Source of the DNA: Bacillus subtilis
Lineage (GTDB): Bacteria > Bacillota > Bacilli > Bacillales > Bacillaceae_C
Assembly (NCBI RefSeq): GCF_008764245.1
Contig: NZ_VTQV01000025.1
Location: 1-61,799 of the forward strand
Reading direction: 5' to 3'
Length of the DNA stretch: 61,799 bases
This document shows, in pieces, positions 43,070 to 52,681 of the stretch. A model generated the notes under the pieces. It worked only from the letters and a program-made list of their open reading frames with translations, searched no databases and was not told where the DNA came from. The translations under genes were made by a program, and so were the position numbers. Every line of letters starts with the position of its first letter. The stretch's first letter is position 1.

Positions 43070-43950
43070 GCGTAAATCAGACAGAATACCTTAACGATTA
43101 TAAACGACAACTCGATACGAACGTTATCAAGGCAATTGAAGAATTACAAGCACCGGAATCGTTAAAAGAAGCGATGAAATATTCTTTAACGGCTGGTGGA
43201 AAAAGAATTCGTCCGCTTTTTTTATTTGCTGCCATACATGCGTATGGGAAGGATCCTCAAGTAGGAATGGCAACAGCTTGTGCATTAGAAATGATTCATA
43301 CATACTCCCTTATCCATGATGACTTACCAAGTATGGATGACGATGATTTAAGGCGTGGGAGACCAACTAATCATAAAGTATTCGGAGAAGCTTTAGCTAT
43401 TTTGGCAGGGGATGGCCTTTTAACGTATAGCTTTGAATTGATTGCTAACGATGCAAGATTGACTGACAGTGATAAAATTTGGCTGATTCAATTATTGGCG
43501 AAAAACGCTGGACCGGAAGGAATGGTCGGGGGGCAAGTTGCTGATATTGAGGCAGAAAATAAAGAGCCTACTATACAAGAATTAGAATTTATTCACCAGC
43601 ATAAGACAGGAAAATTACTTTCGTTCAGTGTCCTAGCGGGTGCTAAAATCGGAGGAGCGAATGAAGCAGAATTAGAAATGTTTGCGGAATTTTCCCATCA
43701 CCTAGGACTTGCTTTTCAAATCAGTGATGATATTCTGGATGTCATTGGGGATGAGAATATTATAGGTAAGCCTGTTGGAAGTGATGATGGAAAATCAAAA
43801 AGTACTTACCCTGCCCTGCTCACTTTAGATGGAGCTAAGAAACAATTAGCTTACCATATCGATAAAGCAAAAAAGGCTTTAAATCAAACAAAACAAAATC
43901 CAGCTTTGCTTTTAGAATTAACAGATCTCATTGCTGTTAGAGACTCCTGA
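43066..43950 (+). CDS. ispA: Farnesyl diphosphate synthase
   Basis: 294 aa with a GTG start that overlaps xseB by 4 bp. It condenses IPP with DMAPP and GPP. The first aspartate-rich motif is DDLPSMDDDDLRRG and the second is DDILDVIGD. AGGKRIRPLF binds the diphosphate. It sits immediately upstream of OLE RNA and dxs. Confidence 0.96.
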   Translation: MSVNQTEYLNDYKRQLDTNVIKAIEELQAPESLKEAMKYSLTAGGKRIRPLFLFAAIHAYGKDPQVGMATACALEMIHTYSLIHDDLPSMDDDDLRRGRPTNHKVFGEALAILAGDGLLTYSFELIANDARLTDSDKIWLIQLLAKNAGPEGMVGGQVADIEAENKEPTIQELEFIHQHKTGKLLSFSVLAGAKIGGANEAELEMFAEFSHHLGLAFQISDDILDVIGDENIIGKPVGSDDGKSKSTYPALLTLDGAKKQLAYHIDKAKKALNQTKQNPALLLELTDLIAVRDS

Positions 43951-43956
43951 TAGGAA

Positions 43957-43985
43957 TTGAAGAAAGAATGAAAATATGATATAAT
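43957..43985 (+). promoter_or_regulatory. Candidate sigma-A promoter for OLE RNA
   Basis: TTGAAG (43957-43962), a 17-bp spacer and a perfect TATAAT (43980-43985). The predicted start near 43992 would give an RNA of about 610 nt up to the oapA start region. No comparable -10 element is seen elsewhere in the ispA-dxs gap. Confidence 0.65.
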
Positions 43986-43989
43986 ATGG

Positions 43990-44600
43990 CCACATTGTTG
44001 GATGGTGCAGTATTCTAGTCAATCTACCGGTTCTGAAGGTGGGCCTAAAAATTCACTAAAGGGCATATCGATGAAGTTCCTTGTTTCGGCTTGAGGAGCC
44101 CAGCCTTGGGTCGGAGCTGGGAGTAAAGGTATAAGGGCGATCCACAAAGGCATGTGGGCGTAGACCCTTTACCGCGGAGGCTTCGTTTATTCAGCTGGCA
44201 AAACGCACTGCATGAATAGTGAAGTATAGACCTGCAATGTGACAAAAGGGTATCACTAGCAGCGTAGCCTGCCTTGAGTGAAGTCAGAGGGGATTATGGT
44301 TATAAGGAATAAGACACGGTTGGCCATCGTACTTATTTCTTCCGTCCATATGAAATCTACTTTGCAAAAGAGGCTAGGAACCAGGTTCAAGGTTGTTGAG
44401 GAAATCTCCTAGACTGTTCTTAGACATAATAAGGGGATTATAGTGCGGACTAAGTGGCAATCCAGTCTGACATAAGGTGACTTTGTCAAGGCGAATTTAA
44501 AGGGAAACCGCCGAAATGGTGACATTCGGTATTCGTTTGGGAAAACCTACTGGACCTAAGCCGTAATTTTTACTCTTATTATGACCATCCGGCACACTAA
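43990..44600 (+). ncRNA. ole: OLE RNA (ornate, large, extremophilic)
   Basis: A gap of about 610 nt between ispA and oapA-dxs has no plausible reading frame and is more GC-rich and more structured than usual leader DNA. Local stems include CCCAGC/GCTGGG (44098-44122 area), CTAGG/CCTAG (44372-44412 area), AGACTG/CAGTCT (44411-44469 area) and CCGAA/TTCGG (44512-44530 area). Length, place between ispA and dxs, and the OapA gene right after it all match OLE RNA of Bacillus halodurans. OLE forms a membrane-bound RNP with OapA and is tied to short-chain alcohol, cold and magnesium stress responses. The class is recognised by context and length; conserved OLE sequence blocks were not aligned. Confidence 0.85.
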
Positions 44601-44623
44601 TGGAAAGATGGAATTTAATTATT

Positions 44624-45238
44624 ATGAAAGATATCGTACATAAATCATTGAAATGGAGCATCACCATAGCCGTTATCACATTTGTGTTAGCGGCTATTTT
44701 TTCAATCGCTTCCAACGGGGCTTTGCACGGAGTGTCATGGACTTTTGGGCTGCTAATCGTGCTTTTTATTGTCCTAATTGGAATAATATTTGATATGATA
44801 GGTATTGCAGCTACAGCAGCAAATGAAACTCCCTTTCATTCTATGGCAGCGAGAAAGATCTATGGAGCTAAGCATTCTATTCGCATTATTCGAAATGCTG
44901 ATCGTTTTGCTAATTTCTGTAATGATGTGATTGGGGATATCTCCGGAATCATCAGTGGTACGGCAACAACATTAGTTGTTATCCAATTAGCACAAAGCAA
45001 TGATATCGCCAATAATTCTCCACTTGATTATGGTTTGAATGTAGGTTTAACAAGCCTTATAGCTGCCATTACTGTAGGTGGTAAGGCTTTTGGAAAAACA
45101 TTTGCAATTGACTATTCAAGAAATATTATTTTTCAGGTAGGAAAAGTATTGCAATTTCTTGAAGAAAAAATACACATTACAATCATAAAAGATCATAAGA
45201 AAAAGAAAACAAAGTTAAAATCAAAGAAACGAAAGTGA
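44624..45238 (+). CDS. oapA: OLE-associated membrane protein OapA
   Basis: 204 aa from ATG 44624; an in-frame ATG at 44600 would add eight residues, and neither has a strong ribosome binding site. Helices lie at about 11-30, 40-62 and 100-122, with a further hydrophobic stretch near 140-160. The conserved GGKAFGKTFAIDYSRNIIF segment resembles the CNNM/CorC transporter group. The last 18 residues are almost all basic (KDHKKKKTKLKSKKRK), a likely RNA contact. In B. halodurans OapA dimers bind OLE RNA and hold it at the membrane. The gene abuts dxs. Confidence 0.88.
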   Translation: MKDIVHKSLKWSITIAVITFVLAAIFSIASNGALHGVSWTFGLLIVLFIVLIGIIFDMIGIAATAANETPFHSMAARKIYGAKHSIRIIRNADRFANFCNDVIGDISGIISGTATTLVVIQLAQSNDIANNSPLDYGLNVGLTSLIAAITVGGKAFGKTFAIDYSRNIIFQVGKVLQFLEEKIHITIIKDHKKKKTKLKSKKRK

Positions 45239-45248
45239 GTGATCCAAT

Positions 45249-47141
45249 TTGGATCTTTTATCTATTAAAGACCCTTCTTTTTTAAAAACGATGAACAAGG
45301 AGGAACTCCAACAACTAAGTGAAGAGGTTCGCGCATTTTTAATAGAGAAATTATCATGGACAGGCGGGCATATTGGTCCTAATTTAGGTGTTGTCGAGTT
45401 AACGATTGCCCTCCATAAATGTTTTGATAGTCCAAAAGATAAAATTATTTGGGATGTTGGTCATCAATCATATGTGCATAAAATTTTAACCGGTCGCGCA
45501 GATCAATTTGAGAGTTTACGGCAATACAAAGGACTATGCGGTTTTCCAAAAATGTCAGAAAGCGAGCATGATGTTTGGGAAACGGGACATAGCTCTACTT
45601 CTTTGTCTGCTGCAATGGGGATGGCGATTGCCCGAGATGTAAAGAAAGAAGACGCACATGTTATTCCGGTTATAGGAGACGGAGCTCTAACAGGTGGGAT
45701 GGCATTAGAAGCCCTTAATCATATTGGCGATAGCCAAACGAACATGACCGTCATTCTAAATGATAATGAAATGTCGATTGCGCCTAATGTCGGGGCATTA
45801 AATAATGTACTTGGAAAATTAAGAACAGCAGGAAAGTACCAGTGGGTAAAAGATGAACTGGAATATTTACTGAAGAAGATTCCGGCAGTTGGTGGTAAAC
45901 TTGCTTCTACAGCTGAACGAGTGAAAGACAGTTTAAAATATCTACTCGTTTCCGGTATGTTTTTTGAGGAACTGGGTTTCACCTATTTAGGGCCGATTGA
46001 CGGGCATAATTTTGATGAGCTATTGGAAAATATTCAATATGCGAAAAAAATGGATGGTCCCGTTCTTCTCCATGTCATTACGAAAAAAGGAAAAGGATTT
46101 AGTCCAGCGGAAGATGATAAAGTTGGAACATGGCATGGTACAGGGCCGTATAAAACGGAAACCGGAGATCTTATTAAGCCGGTTAACACAGCTCCGGCTT
46201 GGAGTGCGCTAGTAAGTGAAACCGTGCGTAAACTCGCTCGTGAGGACCAGAGAATTGTAGCCATAACACCTGCGATGCCAGTTGGTTCAAAACTCGAGAA
46301 ATTTGCGGAGGAATTTCCAGATCGAATGTTTGATGTGGGGATTGCTGAGCAACATGCAACAACAATGGCTGCGGGACTGGCAACTCAAGGGATGAAACCT
46401 TTTCTTGCTATCTATTCAACCTTTTTACAAAGAGCATATGACCAAGTTCTTCATGATATTTGTCGGCAAAATTTAAATGTTTTTATTGGAATCGATCGGG
46501 CTGGTTTAGTAGGAGCAGATGGAGAAACTCACCAAGGTGTATTTGATATTGCTTTTCTACGCTCCTTACCTAATATGGTCATCATGATGCCGAAAGATGA
46601 GAATGAAGGGCAACATATGGTGTACACAGCAAATCAATATGATGATGGACCGATTGCCATGAGATTCCCTCGTGGTAATGGCTATGGTGTGCCAATGGAT
46701 GAAAAATATAAAAAAATTCCGATCGGAAGTTGGGAATTACTGAAAGAAGGATCAACAGCAACGATTTTAACCTTTGGAACAACGATCCCAATGTCCATGG
46801 AAGCAGCCTACCAGTTAGAAAAACAAGGGGTCTCGGTTCAAGTTATTAATGCGCGTTTTATTAAACCGTTAGACGAAGGGATGCTTGAAAAAGTTTTGAG
46901 TACGGGTGGACCAGTTTTAACGGTAGAAGAAGCCGTACTTGAGGGTGGCTTTGGAAGTGCCGTTTTAGAATTTGCTCATGATCATGGTTACTCTAATACA
47001 ACGATTGAACGTATGGGAATTCCTGATCGTTTTATTGAGCATGGTAGTGTCAAAGAATTGTGGAACGAGATCGGTTTGACTTCTGATCAGATTATCAACA
47101 AAATAAATTCTATGCTCCCTGCTAAGAAAAAAAGGGCGTAA
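45249..47141 (+). CDS. dxs: 1-deoxy-D-xylulose-5-phosphate synthase
   Basis: 630 aa with a TTG start. It condenses pyruvate and glyceraldehyde 3-phosphate, the first step of the MEP pathway, using thiamine diphosphate. [16 protein letters not shown] is the ThDP site, and [15 protein letters not shown] carries the catalytic Glu in the second domain. It lies ten bases after oapA, so the two are surely co-transcribed. Confidence 0.97.
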   Translation: MDLLSIKDPSFLKTMNKEELQQLSEEVRAFLIEKLSWTGGHIGPNLGVVELTIALHKCFDSPKDKIIWDVGHQSYVHKILTGRADQFESLRQYKGLCGFPKMSESEHDVWETGHSSTSLSAAMGMAIARDVKKEDAHVIPVIGDGALTGGMALEALNHIGDSQTNMTVILNDNEMSIAPNVGALNNVLGKLRTAGKYQWVKDELEYLLKKIPAVGGKLASTAERVKDSLKYLLVSGMFFEELGFTYLGPIDGHNFDELLENIQYAKKMDGPVLLHVITKKGKGFSPAEDDKVGTWHGTGPYKTETGDLIKPVNTAPAWSALVSETVRKLAREDQRIVAITPAMPVGSKLEKFAEEFPDRMFDVGIAEQHATTMAAGLATQGMKPFLAIYSTFLQRAYDQVLHDICRQNLNVFIGIDRAGLVGADGETHQGVFDIAFLRSLPNMVIMMPKDENEGQHMVYTANQYDDGPIAMRFPRGNGYGVPMDEKYKKIPIGSWELLKEGSTATILTFGTTIPMSMEAAYQLEKQGVSVQVINARFIKPLDEGMLEKVLSTGGPVLTVEEAVLEGGFGSAVLEFAHDHGYSNTTIERMGIPDRFIEHGSVKELWNEIGLTSDQIINKINSMLPAKKKRA

Positions 47142-47146
47142 CCAAT

Positions 47147-47980
47147 ATGAAGGAAAAAAAACAAAGACTAGATGTCTTACTCGTTGAAAAAGGTTTAGTA
47201 GAAACACGTGAAAAAGCCAAGCGAGCGATTATGGCAGGGATTGTCTTTTCAAACGAAACACGCTTCGATAAGCCTGGGGAAAAGATAGCGATCGATACTC
47301 CTATTCAAGTAAAGGGGAATCCTTTGCCATACGTGAGTCGTGGCGGTTTGAAATTAGAAAAAGCTTTAGTGGAATTCCAATTGACGGTAAAAGATAAAGT
47401 AATGTTAGATATAGGTGCATCAACGGGAGGATTTACTGATTGTGCTTTACAAAATGGTGCAAAAATGGTTTATGCCCTTGATGTAGGCTATAACCAACTG
47501 GCTTGGAAATTGAGAAATGATCCGCGTGTTGTCGTGATGGAAAGAACCAATTTTCGTTATGTAAAACCCGAAAATTTAAATGAGGGAATGCCAAGTTTTG
47601 CCACAATTGATGTATCCTTTATCTCTTTAACGTTGATTTTACCTGTATTAAAAGGATTATTATCACCTGAAAGTGATGTTATAGCTTTAATAAAACCTCA
47701 ATTTGAGGCTGGAAGAGAAGAAGTAGGGAAAAAGGGAATTGTGAGAGAAAAAAATATTCATGTAAAAGTAGTGGATAAAATTAAACTATTTTCTTTACAA
47801 CAAGGATATGACATACAAAATGTATCGTTTTCTCCGATTACAGGAGGAGAAGGAAATATTGAATTTCTTATCCACCTTTCATGGTCTGGTTTAGGCAATC
47901 ATGATGAAACTGGAAAGGATTTTTCTGTTATTTCCACAGTAGAAGTTGTAGAACAAGCCCATAACCAATTTAAAAAGTAA
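47147..47980 (+). CDS. yqxC: TlyA-family 2'-O-methyltransferase, YqxC
   Basis: 277 aa. An N-terminal S4 RNA-binding domain (about 7-65, QRLDVLLVEKGLVETREKAK in part) is fused to an FtsJ-type Rossmann methyltransferase with DIGASTGGFTDCALQ. The catalytic Lys-Asp-Lys-Glu set is plausible (KPQFE). The predicted activity is 2'-O-methylation of rRNA; homologues have also been called hemolysins, which I regard as a misnomer. Confidence 0.92.
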   Translation: MKEKKQRLDVLLVEKGLVETREKAKRAIMAGIVFSNETRFDKPGEKIAIDTPIQVKGNPLPYVSRGGLKLEKALVEFQLTVKDKVMLDIGASTGGFTDCALQNGAKMVYALDVGYNQLAWKLRNDPRVVVMERTNFRYVKPENLNEGMPSFATIDVSFISLTLILPVLKGLLSPESDVIALIKPQFEAGREEVGKKGIVREKNIHVKVVDKIKLFSLQQGYDIQNVSFSPITGGEGNIEFLIHLSWSGLGNHDETGKDFSVISTVEVVEQAHNQFKK

Positions 47981-48014
47981 GAAGAGGGATGTCCAATGGG
48001 ATACCCCTCTTTTG
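47980..48014 (+). terminator. Terminator of the dxs-yqxC operon
   Basis: AAGAGGG pairs with CCCTCTT around an inner GTCCAATGGGAT, followed by TTGC. The T-run is short. Confidence 0.65.
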
Positions 48015-48031
48015 CTTGTTTCGTTTTTTGT

Positions 48032-48055
48032 TGTATAATACAGTATAATTATACA
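48032..48055 (+). promoter_or_regulatory. Candidate ARG box / promoter of argR
   Basis: TGTATAAT and ATTATACA form a perfect 8-bp inverted repeat with an 8-nt spacer, 37 bp before the argR start. It also includes TATAAT -10 elements. Autoregulation by ArgR would fit, but the site matches the TGAATAAAAATTCA-type ARG consensus only loosely. Confidence 0.4.
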
Positions 48056-48091
48056 GATCCATACCATATAAAAATTTAAGGCGGTAAGAGA

Positions 48092-48541
48092 ATGACAAAA
48101 GGACAACGACATATTAAGATACGTGAATTGATTGGGAAGAAGGAAATTGAAACACAAGATGATCTGGTTGAAGAATTGGAGAACGCAGGGTTTAATGTCA
48201 CCCAAGCTACTGTCTCTCGTGATATTAAAGAACTGCATCTTGTAAAAGTTCCCTTAGCGGATGGGCGTTATAAATATAGTTTACCAGCAGATCAACGCTT
48301 TAATCCTCTACAAAAATTAAGACGGTCCCTGACAGATTCATTCGTCGGGATTGATTACTCACAAAATTTAATTGTCATGAAAACTTTACCAGGGAACGCT
48401 CAAGCTGTGGGAGCTTTGATTGATCAGTTAGATTGGGACGAAATTATGGGAAGTATTTGTGGAGATGACACATGCTTAATTATTTGTAGAACGTCGGAAG
48501 ATGCTACTTCTGTGAATCAGAAATTCATTGATATGCTCTAA
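48092..48541 (+). CDS. argR: Arginine repressor
   Basis: 149 aa. The N-terminal winged helix-turn-helix has [19 protein letters not shown] pattern (here [18 protein letters not shown] in part). The C-terminal hexamer and arginine-binding domain has [12 protein letters not shown] and [10 protein letters not shown]. It represses arginine synthesis and activates catabolism with arginine as corepressor; B. subtilis calls it AhrC. It is followed by recN in an operon, as in B. subtilis. Confidence 0.96.
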   Translation: MTKGQRHIKIRELIGKKEIETQDDLVEELENAGFNVTQATVSRDIKELHLVKVPLADGRYKYSLPADQRFNPLQKLRRSLTDSFVGIDYSQNLIVMKTLPGNAQAVGALIDQLDWDEIMGSICGDDTCLIICRTSEDATSVNQKFIDML

Positions 48542-48568
48542 AATGTGTTTGAAAAAGGGGAATTTGCT

Positions 48569-50263
48569 GTGTTACAGGAATTATCGATTAAAAACTTTGC
48601 GATCATCGATGAAATATACGTCTCTTTTGAAAAAGGCCTTACGGTTTTGACGGGGGAAACGGGTGCAGGTAAATCGATTATTATTGATGCATTACATTTA
48701 CTAATGGGTGGTCGAGGTTCATCTGAATTTGTTCGCCATGGTGAAAAGAAAGCAGAAATTGAAGGATTATTTGATTTAGCCCCAGATCATCCATGCTATT
48801 CACGTTCTAGTGAATTCGGAATTGAGATTGAAGAAGGGATGTTGGTTTTACGACGTGAAATTTCTCACAATGGGAAAAGTGTCTGTCGGATCAACGGAAA
48901 ATTGGTCACCATTTCGATTTTGCGCGAAATAGGGAGTACTCTTGTTGATATTCATGGTCAACATGAGCATCAAGAGTTAATGGACGAGTCACGCCATTTA
49001 GCTTTGCTCGATCAATTTGGTGGGGAGAAAATCACAAATGCATTAATGAATTACAGAGAAATTTATTCAACATATGTAAAAACACTTAAACAAATAAATG
49101 ATCTTAAGTTAAATGAACAACAAATCGCTCAGAGATTAGATCTTTTGCAATTTCAAGCTAAAGATATTCAAAATGCTGATTTAAAACTGAATGAGGACGA
49201 ACAGTTATTTACGGAAAGAAAGCAATTATCGAACTTTGAAAAGATTTATGAGTCATTAAAAGCCAGTTATGACGGAATTCAGGGGGAGAAAGCTGGATTA
49301 GATTATATTGGACATGCTATGGGTCATTTAGAAAGTGCTGCGGAATTAGATGAGCAATACTCTGAAGCATATGAAGCCACTGCAAATAGCTACTATTTAT
49401 TAGAGGATGTTTCGGCACAAATAAGAGAAGGTTTAGAGAATATGGAATTTGATCCTGACCGATTAAACGAAATCGAAAGTCGAATCCATGAAATCAACCA
49501 ATTAAAAAGAAAATATGGGGGAACAATTGAAGAAATTCTCGAATACGGGGCTAAAATTGAAGAAGAAATGGAAACTTTAACAAATCGTGAAGCCCGAATT
49601 GATCAGCTGGAGCAAAAAATGGATTCCATTAAGAAGGACTTAGCTGTTGAAGGAAAATATTTAAGTAAATTAAGAAAACAAAGTGCAGAAAGATTATCCA
49701 CATACATTCATCGTGAACTAAAAGAACTTTATATGGATAAAGCTGTTTTTAAACCTGTCTTTATATTGGATGAAAAAGATCATTTGGATTTTAAGAAAGA
49801 TGGCATAGATGAGGTCGTGTTTTATATTTCCACAAATCCTGGCGAACCATTAAAGCCACTATCCAAAATAGCCTCTGGTGGAGAGTTATCGAGGATTATG
49901 TTAGCGCTAAAAACGATTTTTTCTAAACACCAAGGAATTACCTCGATTATTTTTGATGAAGTTGATACTGGTGTAAGTGGAAGGGTCGCCCAAGCGATTG
50001 CCGAAAAAATATCGAATATCGCTCGTCATTCTCAAGTGCTTTGTATTACCCATTTACCTCAAGTAGCGGCGATGTCTGATACTCATTTTTTAATTTCTAA
50101 AAAGGAAGAATCTGGCAGAACAAAGACTCAATTAACCATTTTACAAAAAAAGCAAAAGATTAACGAAATTGCCAGAATGATTTCGGGTGCGGAAATGACA
50201 GAATTAACGAGGGAACATGCTAAGGAATTATTAGAAATTGCGAGTACTTTAAAAAATACTTGA
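48569..50263 (+). CDS. recN: DNA repair protein RecN
   Basis: 564 aa from GTG 48569 (MLQELSIKNFAIIDE), with AAAAAGGGGAATTTG upstream; the GTG at 48545 would add eight residues not found in the family. It is an SMC-like ATPase: Walker A GETGAGKS (about 30-37), a long coiled coil, signature ASGGELSR and Walker B IIFDEVDTG. It acts early in double-strand break repair. Confidence 0.96.
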   Translation: MLQELSIKNFAIIDEIYVSFEKGLTVLTGETGAGKSIIIDALHLLMGGRGSSEFVRHGEKKAEIEGLFDLAPDHPCYSRSSEFGIEIEEGMLVLRREISHNGKSVCRINGKLVTISILREIGSTLVDIHGQHEHQELMDESRHLALLDQFGGEKITNALMNYREIYSTYVKTLKQINDLKLNEQQIAQRLDLLQFQAKDIQNADLKLNEDEQLFTERKQLSNFEKIYESLKASYDGIQGEKAGLDYIGHAMGHLESAAELDEQYSEAYEATANSYYLLEDVSAQIREGLENMEFDPDRLNEIESRIHEINQLKRKYGGTIEEILEYGAKIEEEMETLTNREARIDQLEQKMDSIKKDLAVEGKYLSKLRKQSAERLSTYIHRELKELYMDKAVFKPVFILDEKDHLDFKKDGIDEVVFYISTNPGEPLKPLSKIASGGELSRIMLALKTIFSKHQGITSIIFDEVDTGVSGRVAQAIAEKISNIARHSQVLCITHLPQVAAMSDTHFLISKKEESGRTKTQLTILQKKQKINEIARMISGAEMTELTREHAKELLEIASTLKNT

Positions 50264-50294
50264 AAAGCTATCCTATTTTGGACAGCTTTTTTAC
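50264..50294 (+). terminator. Terminator of argR-recN
   Basis: AAAAGCTATCC pairs with GGACAGCTTTTTT with one mismatch around TATTTT. Confidence 0.85.
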
Positions 50295-50360
50295 TTTCTT
50301 CCACTTATAAATAAGGGGCAACCGGGCTAAATTAAAGATGTGGGCTAGAAAGCGAGGAGA

Positions 50361-51656
50361 GTGAAAAAGTACATGCATGATTGGATAAGAAAAGCAATAG
50401 GTGGAATTCTCCTTGTTTCACTTTTAATGTTAAGTTTCAGTAAACCTGTTCAACAATTCATTCAAATACCAAGTAACATCACCTTATTTGAAGGCCAAGA
50501 ACAATCCATTACGAAAGCTAGTGCTGTGACGGTTTCCACGCTATCTTCCGAGAAGGTTGATTTGGAAGAAAGTCAGCAAGCCATTTCTTTAGAAGGGAAG
50601 AGTCCTGGCACAGATGAATTCGTTTTAGAATTTTCGGGTATTCCGGTCAAAAAGGTCGATGTGAATGTTTTAAAGGATATGAAAGTGTATCCCGGCGGAC
50701 AATCAGTGGGAGTAAAGCTAAATACCCTTGGAGTTTTAGTTGTAGGGCATCATTTAGTATTAGCTGATGGAAAAAAAGTATCCCCTGGTGAAGAAGCAGG
50801 AATCCAGCTTGGAGACATTATTACAAAGATAAATGGAAAAAAAATTAATAACATGGCTGATGTAGCTCCATTTGTAGATGAGGCAGGAAAAAATCAAAAA
50901 GAATTGGACATTTCTTTACAAAGAGGAAAAGAGACATTAAATGCGACTCTTCAACCTGTAAAAGATGATAAAGAAAAATCTTTTAAATTAGGCTTGTATA
51001 TCCGCGATTCTGCAGCAGGAATTGGGACGATGACATTTTATGAACCAAAATCCCATAAATATGGTGCCTTGGGACATGTTATTTCAGATATGGACACCAA
51101 ACAGCCAATTGTCGTGGATAATGGACAAATTGTAAAATCAACTGTTACAGCAATTGAGAAGGGGAAAAATGGCGCACCAGGAGAGAAATTAGCTCGATTT
51201 TCAGCGAATCGGGAAGTGATAGGTGATATCACAACAAATAGTCCGTTTGGGATCTTTGGAAATTTAAAGAAACCTATTGCCAATGGAATTATGGATAAGC
51301 CCCTTCCCATTACGTTAGCGAATCAAGTAAAAGAAGGGCCAGCTCAAATTTTAACGGTGACAGATGGCGATAAGGTCGAGGCCTTTGATATCGAAATCGT
51401 CAGTACGATTCCGCAAAAATATCCTGCCACTAAGGGAATGGTCTTAAAGGTCGTAGATCCCAAATTGTTAGAGAAAACGGGGGGGATTGTACAGGGGATG
51501 AGCGGAAGTCCCATAATCCAAGACGGGAAGATGATTGGAGCTGTCACCCATGTTTTCGTAAATGACCCAACTTCAGGCTATGGAGTTCATGTTGAATGGA
51601 TGTTAAATCAAGCAGGTATTAATATATATAAGGATGAGATGGAAAAAGCTAGCTGA
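50361..51656 (+). CDS. spoIVB: SpoIVB serine peptidase (S55)
   Basis: 431 aa with a GTG start and GCGAGGAGA upstream. One N-terminal membrane helix (about 12-30), a PDZ domain (about 110-195, [18 protein letters not shown] in part), then the S55 peptidase with catalytic His in GALGHVI and Ser in GMSGSPI. It is made in the forespore, secreted into the intermembrane space, and triggers pro-sigma-K cleavage by cutting SpoIVFA. It precedes spo0A, as in B. subtilis. Confidence 0.95.
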   Translation: MKKYMHDWIRKAIGGILLVSLLMLSFSKPVQQFIQIPSNITLFEGQEQSITKASAVTVSTLSSEKVDLEESQQAISLEGKSPGTDEFVLEFSGIPVKKVDVNVLKDMKVYPGGQSVGVKLNTLGVLVVGHHLVLADGKKVSPGEEAGIQLGDIITKINGKKINNMADVAPFVDEAGKNQKELDISLQRGKETLNATLQPVKDDKEKSFKLGLYIRDSAAGIGTMTFYEPKSHKYGALGHVISDMDTKQPIVVDNGQIVKSTVTAIEKGKNGAPGEKLARFSANREVIGDITTNSPFGIFGNLKKPIANGIMDKPLPITLANQVKEGPAQILTVTDGDKVEAFDIEIVSTIPQKYPATKGMVLKVVDPKLLEKTGGIVQGMSGSPIIQDGKMIGAVTHVFVNDPTSGYGVHVEWMLNQAGINIYKDEMEKAS

Positions 51657-51685
51657 GGGTTCGCAACTGCGTCCCCTCTTTTTTT
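51656..51685 (+). terminator. Terminator of spoIVB
   Basis: GAGGGTTCGCA pairs with TGCGTCCCCTC (imperfect) and ends in TTTTTTT. Confidence 0.8.
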
Positions 51686-51695
51686 ATAAAGAAAA

Positions 51696-51724
51696 TTCGA
51701 CAAATATAAAAAAAGAAAGTCGAA
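51696..51724. promoter_or_regulatory. Candidate Spo0A boxes upstream of spo0A
   Basis: TTCGACA (51696-51702) is an exact TGTCGAA box on the minus strand, and AGTCGAA (51718-51724) is one base off on the plus strand. Both lie about 145-170 bp before spo0A, where autoregulatory 0A boxes are expected. A sigma-H-like AAAGGATTTTT occurs at 51789, without a convincing -10. Confidence 0.5.
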
Positions 51725-51864
51725 TAAGGGCGAAAACGAGAGAAAAACATAGCATGTGTAAGATTTTATAAAAAAAACGATAAATTTAAAGGATTTTTAA
51801 TTTCTTTGGCGTATTTATCTATTAGTGTCAAAATAAGGAATCAACGGCTTAAGGAGGAAAAAAT

Positions 51865-52653
51865 TTGAAGAAAATTAAAGTGTGTGTTGTGGACGATAAT
51901 CGAGAATTAGTGGGATTATTAGATGAGTATCTTTCTGCGCAGGAAGATATCGAAGTGATTGGAACAGCGCATAATGGGCAAGAGTGTTTAGATCTCTTAG
52001 ACGATGTTGAACCAGATGTTCTGGTTTTAGATATTATTATGCCTCATTTAGATGGATTAGGAGTATTAGGTAAATTACGGGATCTCAATAAACGGGTTCC
52101 GAATGTCATCATGTTAACAGCCTTTGGGCAAGAAGATGTCACAACAAAAGCGGTTGAATTAGGAGCTTCTTATTTCATTTTAAAACCTTTTGATATGGAG
52201 CATTTAGTTACACATATCCGCCAAGTTAGTGGAAAGGCAAGTGGATTGAAGAGGAATACAAATCAAGTGAAACATCACTCCCAAGAAACGAAACCGGAAA
52301 AAAACCTAGAAGCAAGCATCACTTCTGTCATACATGAAATTGGGGTTCCGGCTCATATAAAAGGCTATTTGTATTTAAGAGAAGCGATATCAATGGTTTA
52401 TAAGGATATCGAATTGCTCGGTTCGATCACAAAGGTTTTATATCCGGATATTGCCAAGAAATTTAATACAACAGCTAGTCGTGTTGAACGAGCAATCAGA
52501 CATGCCATTGAAGTAGCATGGAGTAGAGGAAATGTCGATTCTATATCTTCTTTATTTGGTTACACAGTGAGTATGTCTAAAGCAAAACCTACGAATAGCG
52601 AGTTTATCGCGATGGTGGCGGATAAATTGAGGTTAGAGCATAAAGCATCATAA
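51865..52653 (+). CDS. spo0A: Sporulation master regulator Spo0A
   Basis: 262 aa with a TTG start and TTAAGGAGGAAAAAA upstream. The receiver domain (1-122) has Asp10, Asp11 and phospho-acceptor Asp56 ([13 protein letters not shown]), plus the LKPFD lysine. The C-terminal DNA-binding domain has the recognition segment [20 protein letters not shown], which is nearly invariant in spore formers. A linker of about 25 residues joins them. Confidence 0.98.
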   Translation: MKKIKVCVVDDNRELVGLLDEYLSAQEDIEVIGTAHNGQECLDLLDDVEPDVLVLDIIMPHLDGLGVLGKLRDLNKRVPNVIMLTAFGQEDVTTKAVELGASYFILKPFDMEHLVTHIRQVSGKASGLKRNTNQVKHHSQETKPEKNLEASITSVIHEIGVPAHIKGYLYLREAISMVYKDIELLGSITKVLYPDIAKKFNTTASRVERAIRHAIEVAWSRGNVDSISSLFGYTVSMSKAKPTNSEFIAMVADKLRLEHKAS

Positions 52654-52681
52654 GAGTGGTTTAGACAACGGTGGTGAAAAA

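Noticed and set aside
44045..44245. Minus-strand frame of 66 codons inside OLE RNA
   Set aside because: Composition follows the RNA structure, no ribosome binding site, no known family; the stretch is explained by OLE RNA.
43951..44620. Group II intron or riboswitch as explanation of the ispA-dxs gap
   Set aside because: No intron-encoded protein and no catalytic domain V-like end; the length and oapA neighbour fit OLE RNA much better.
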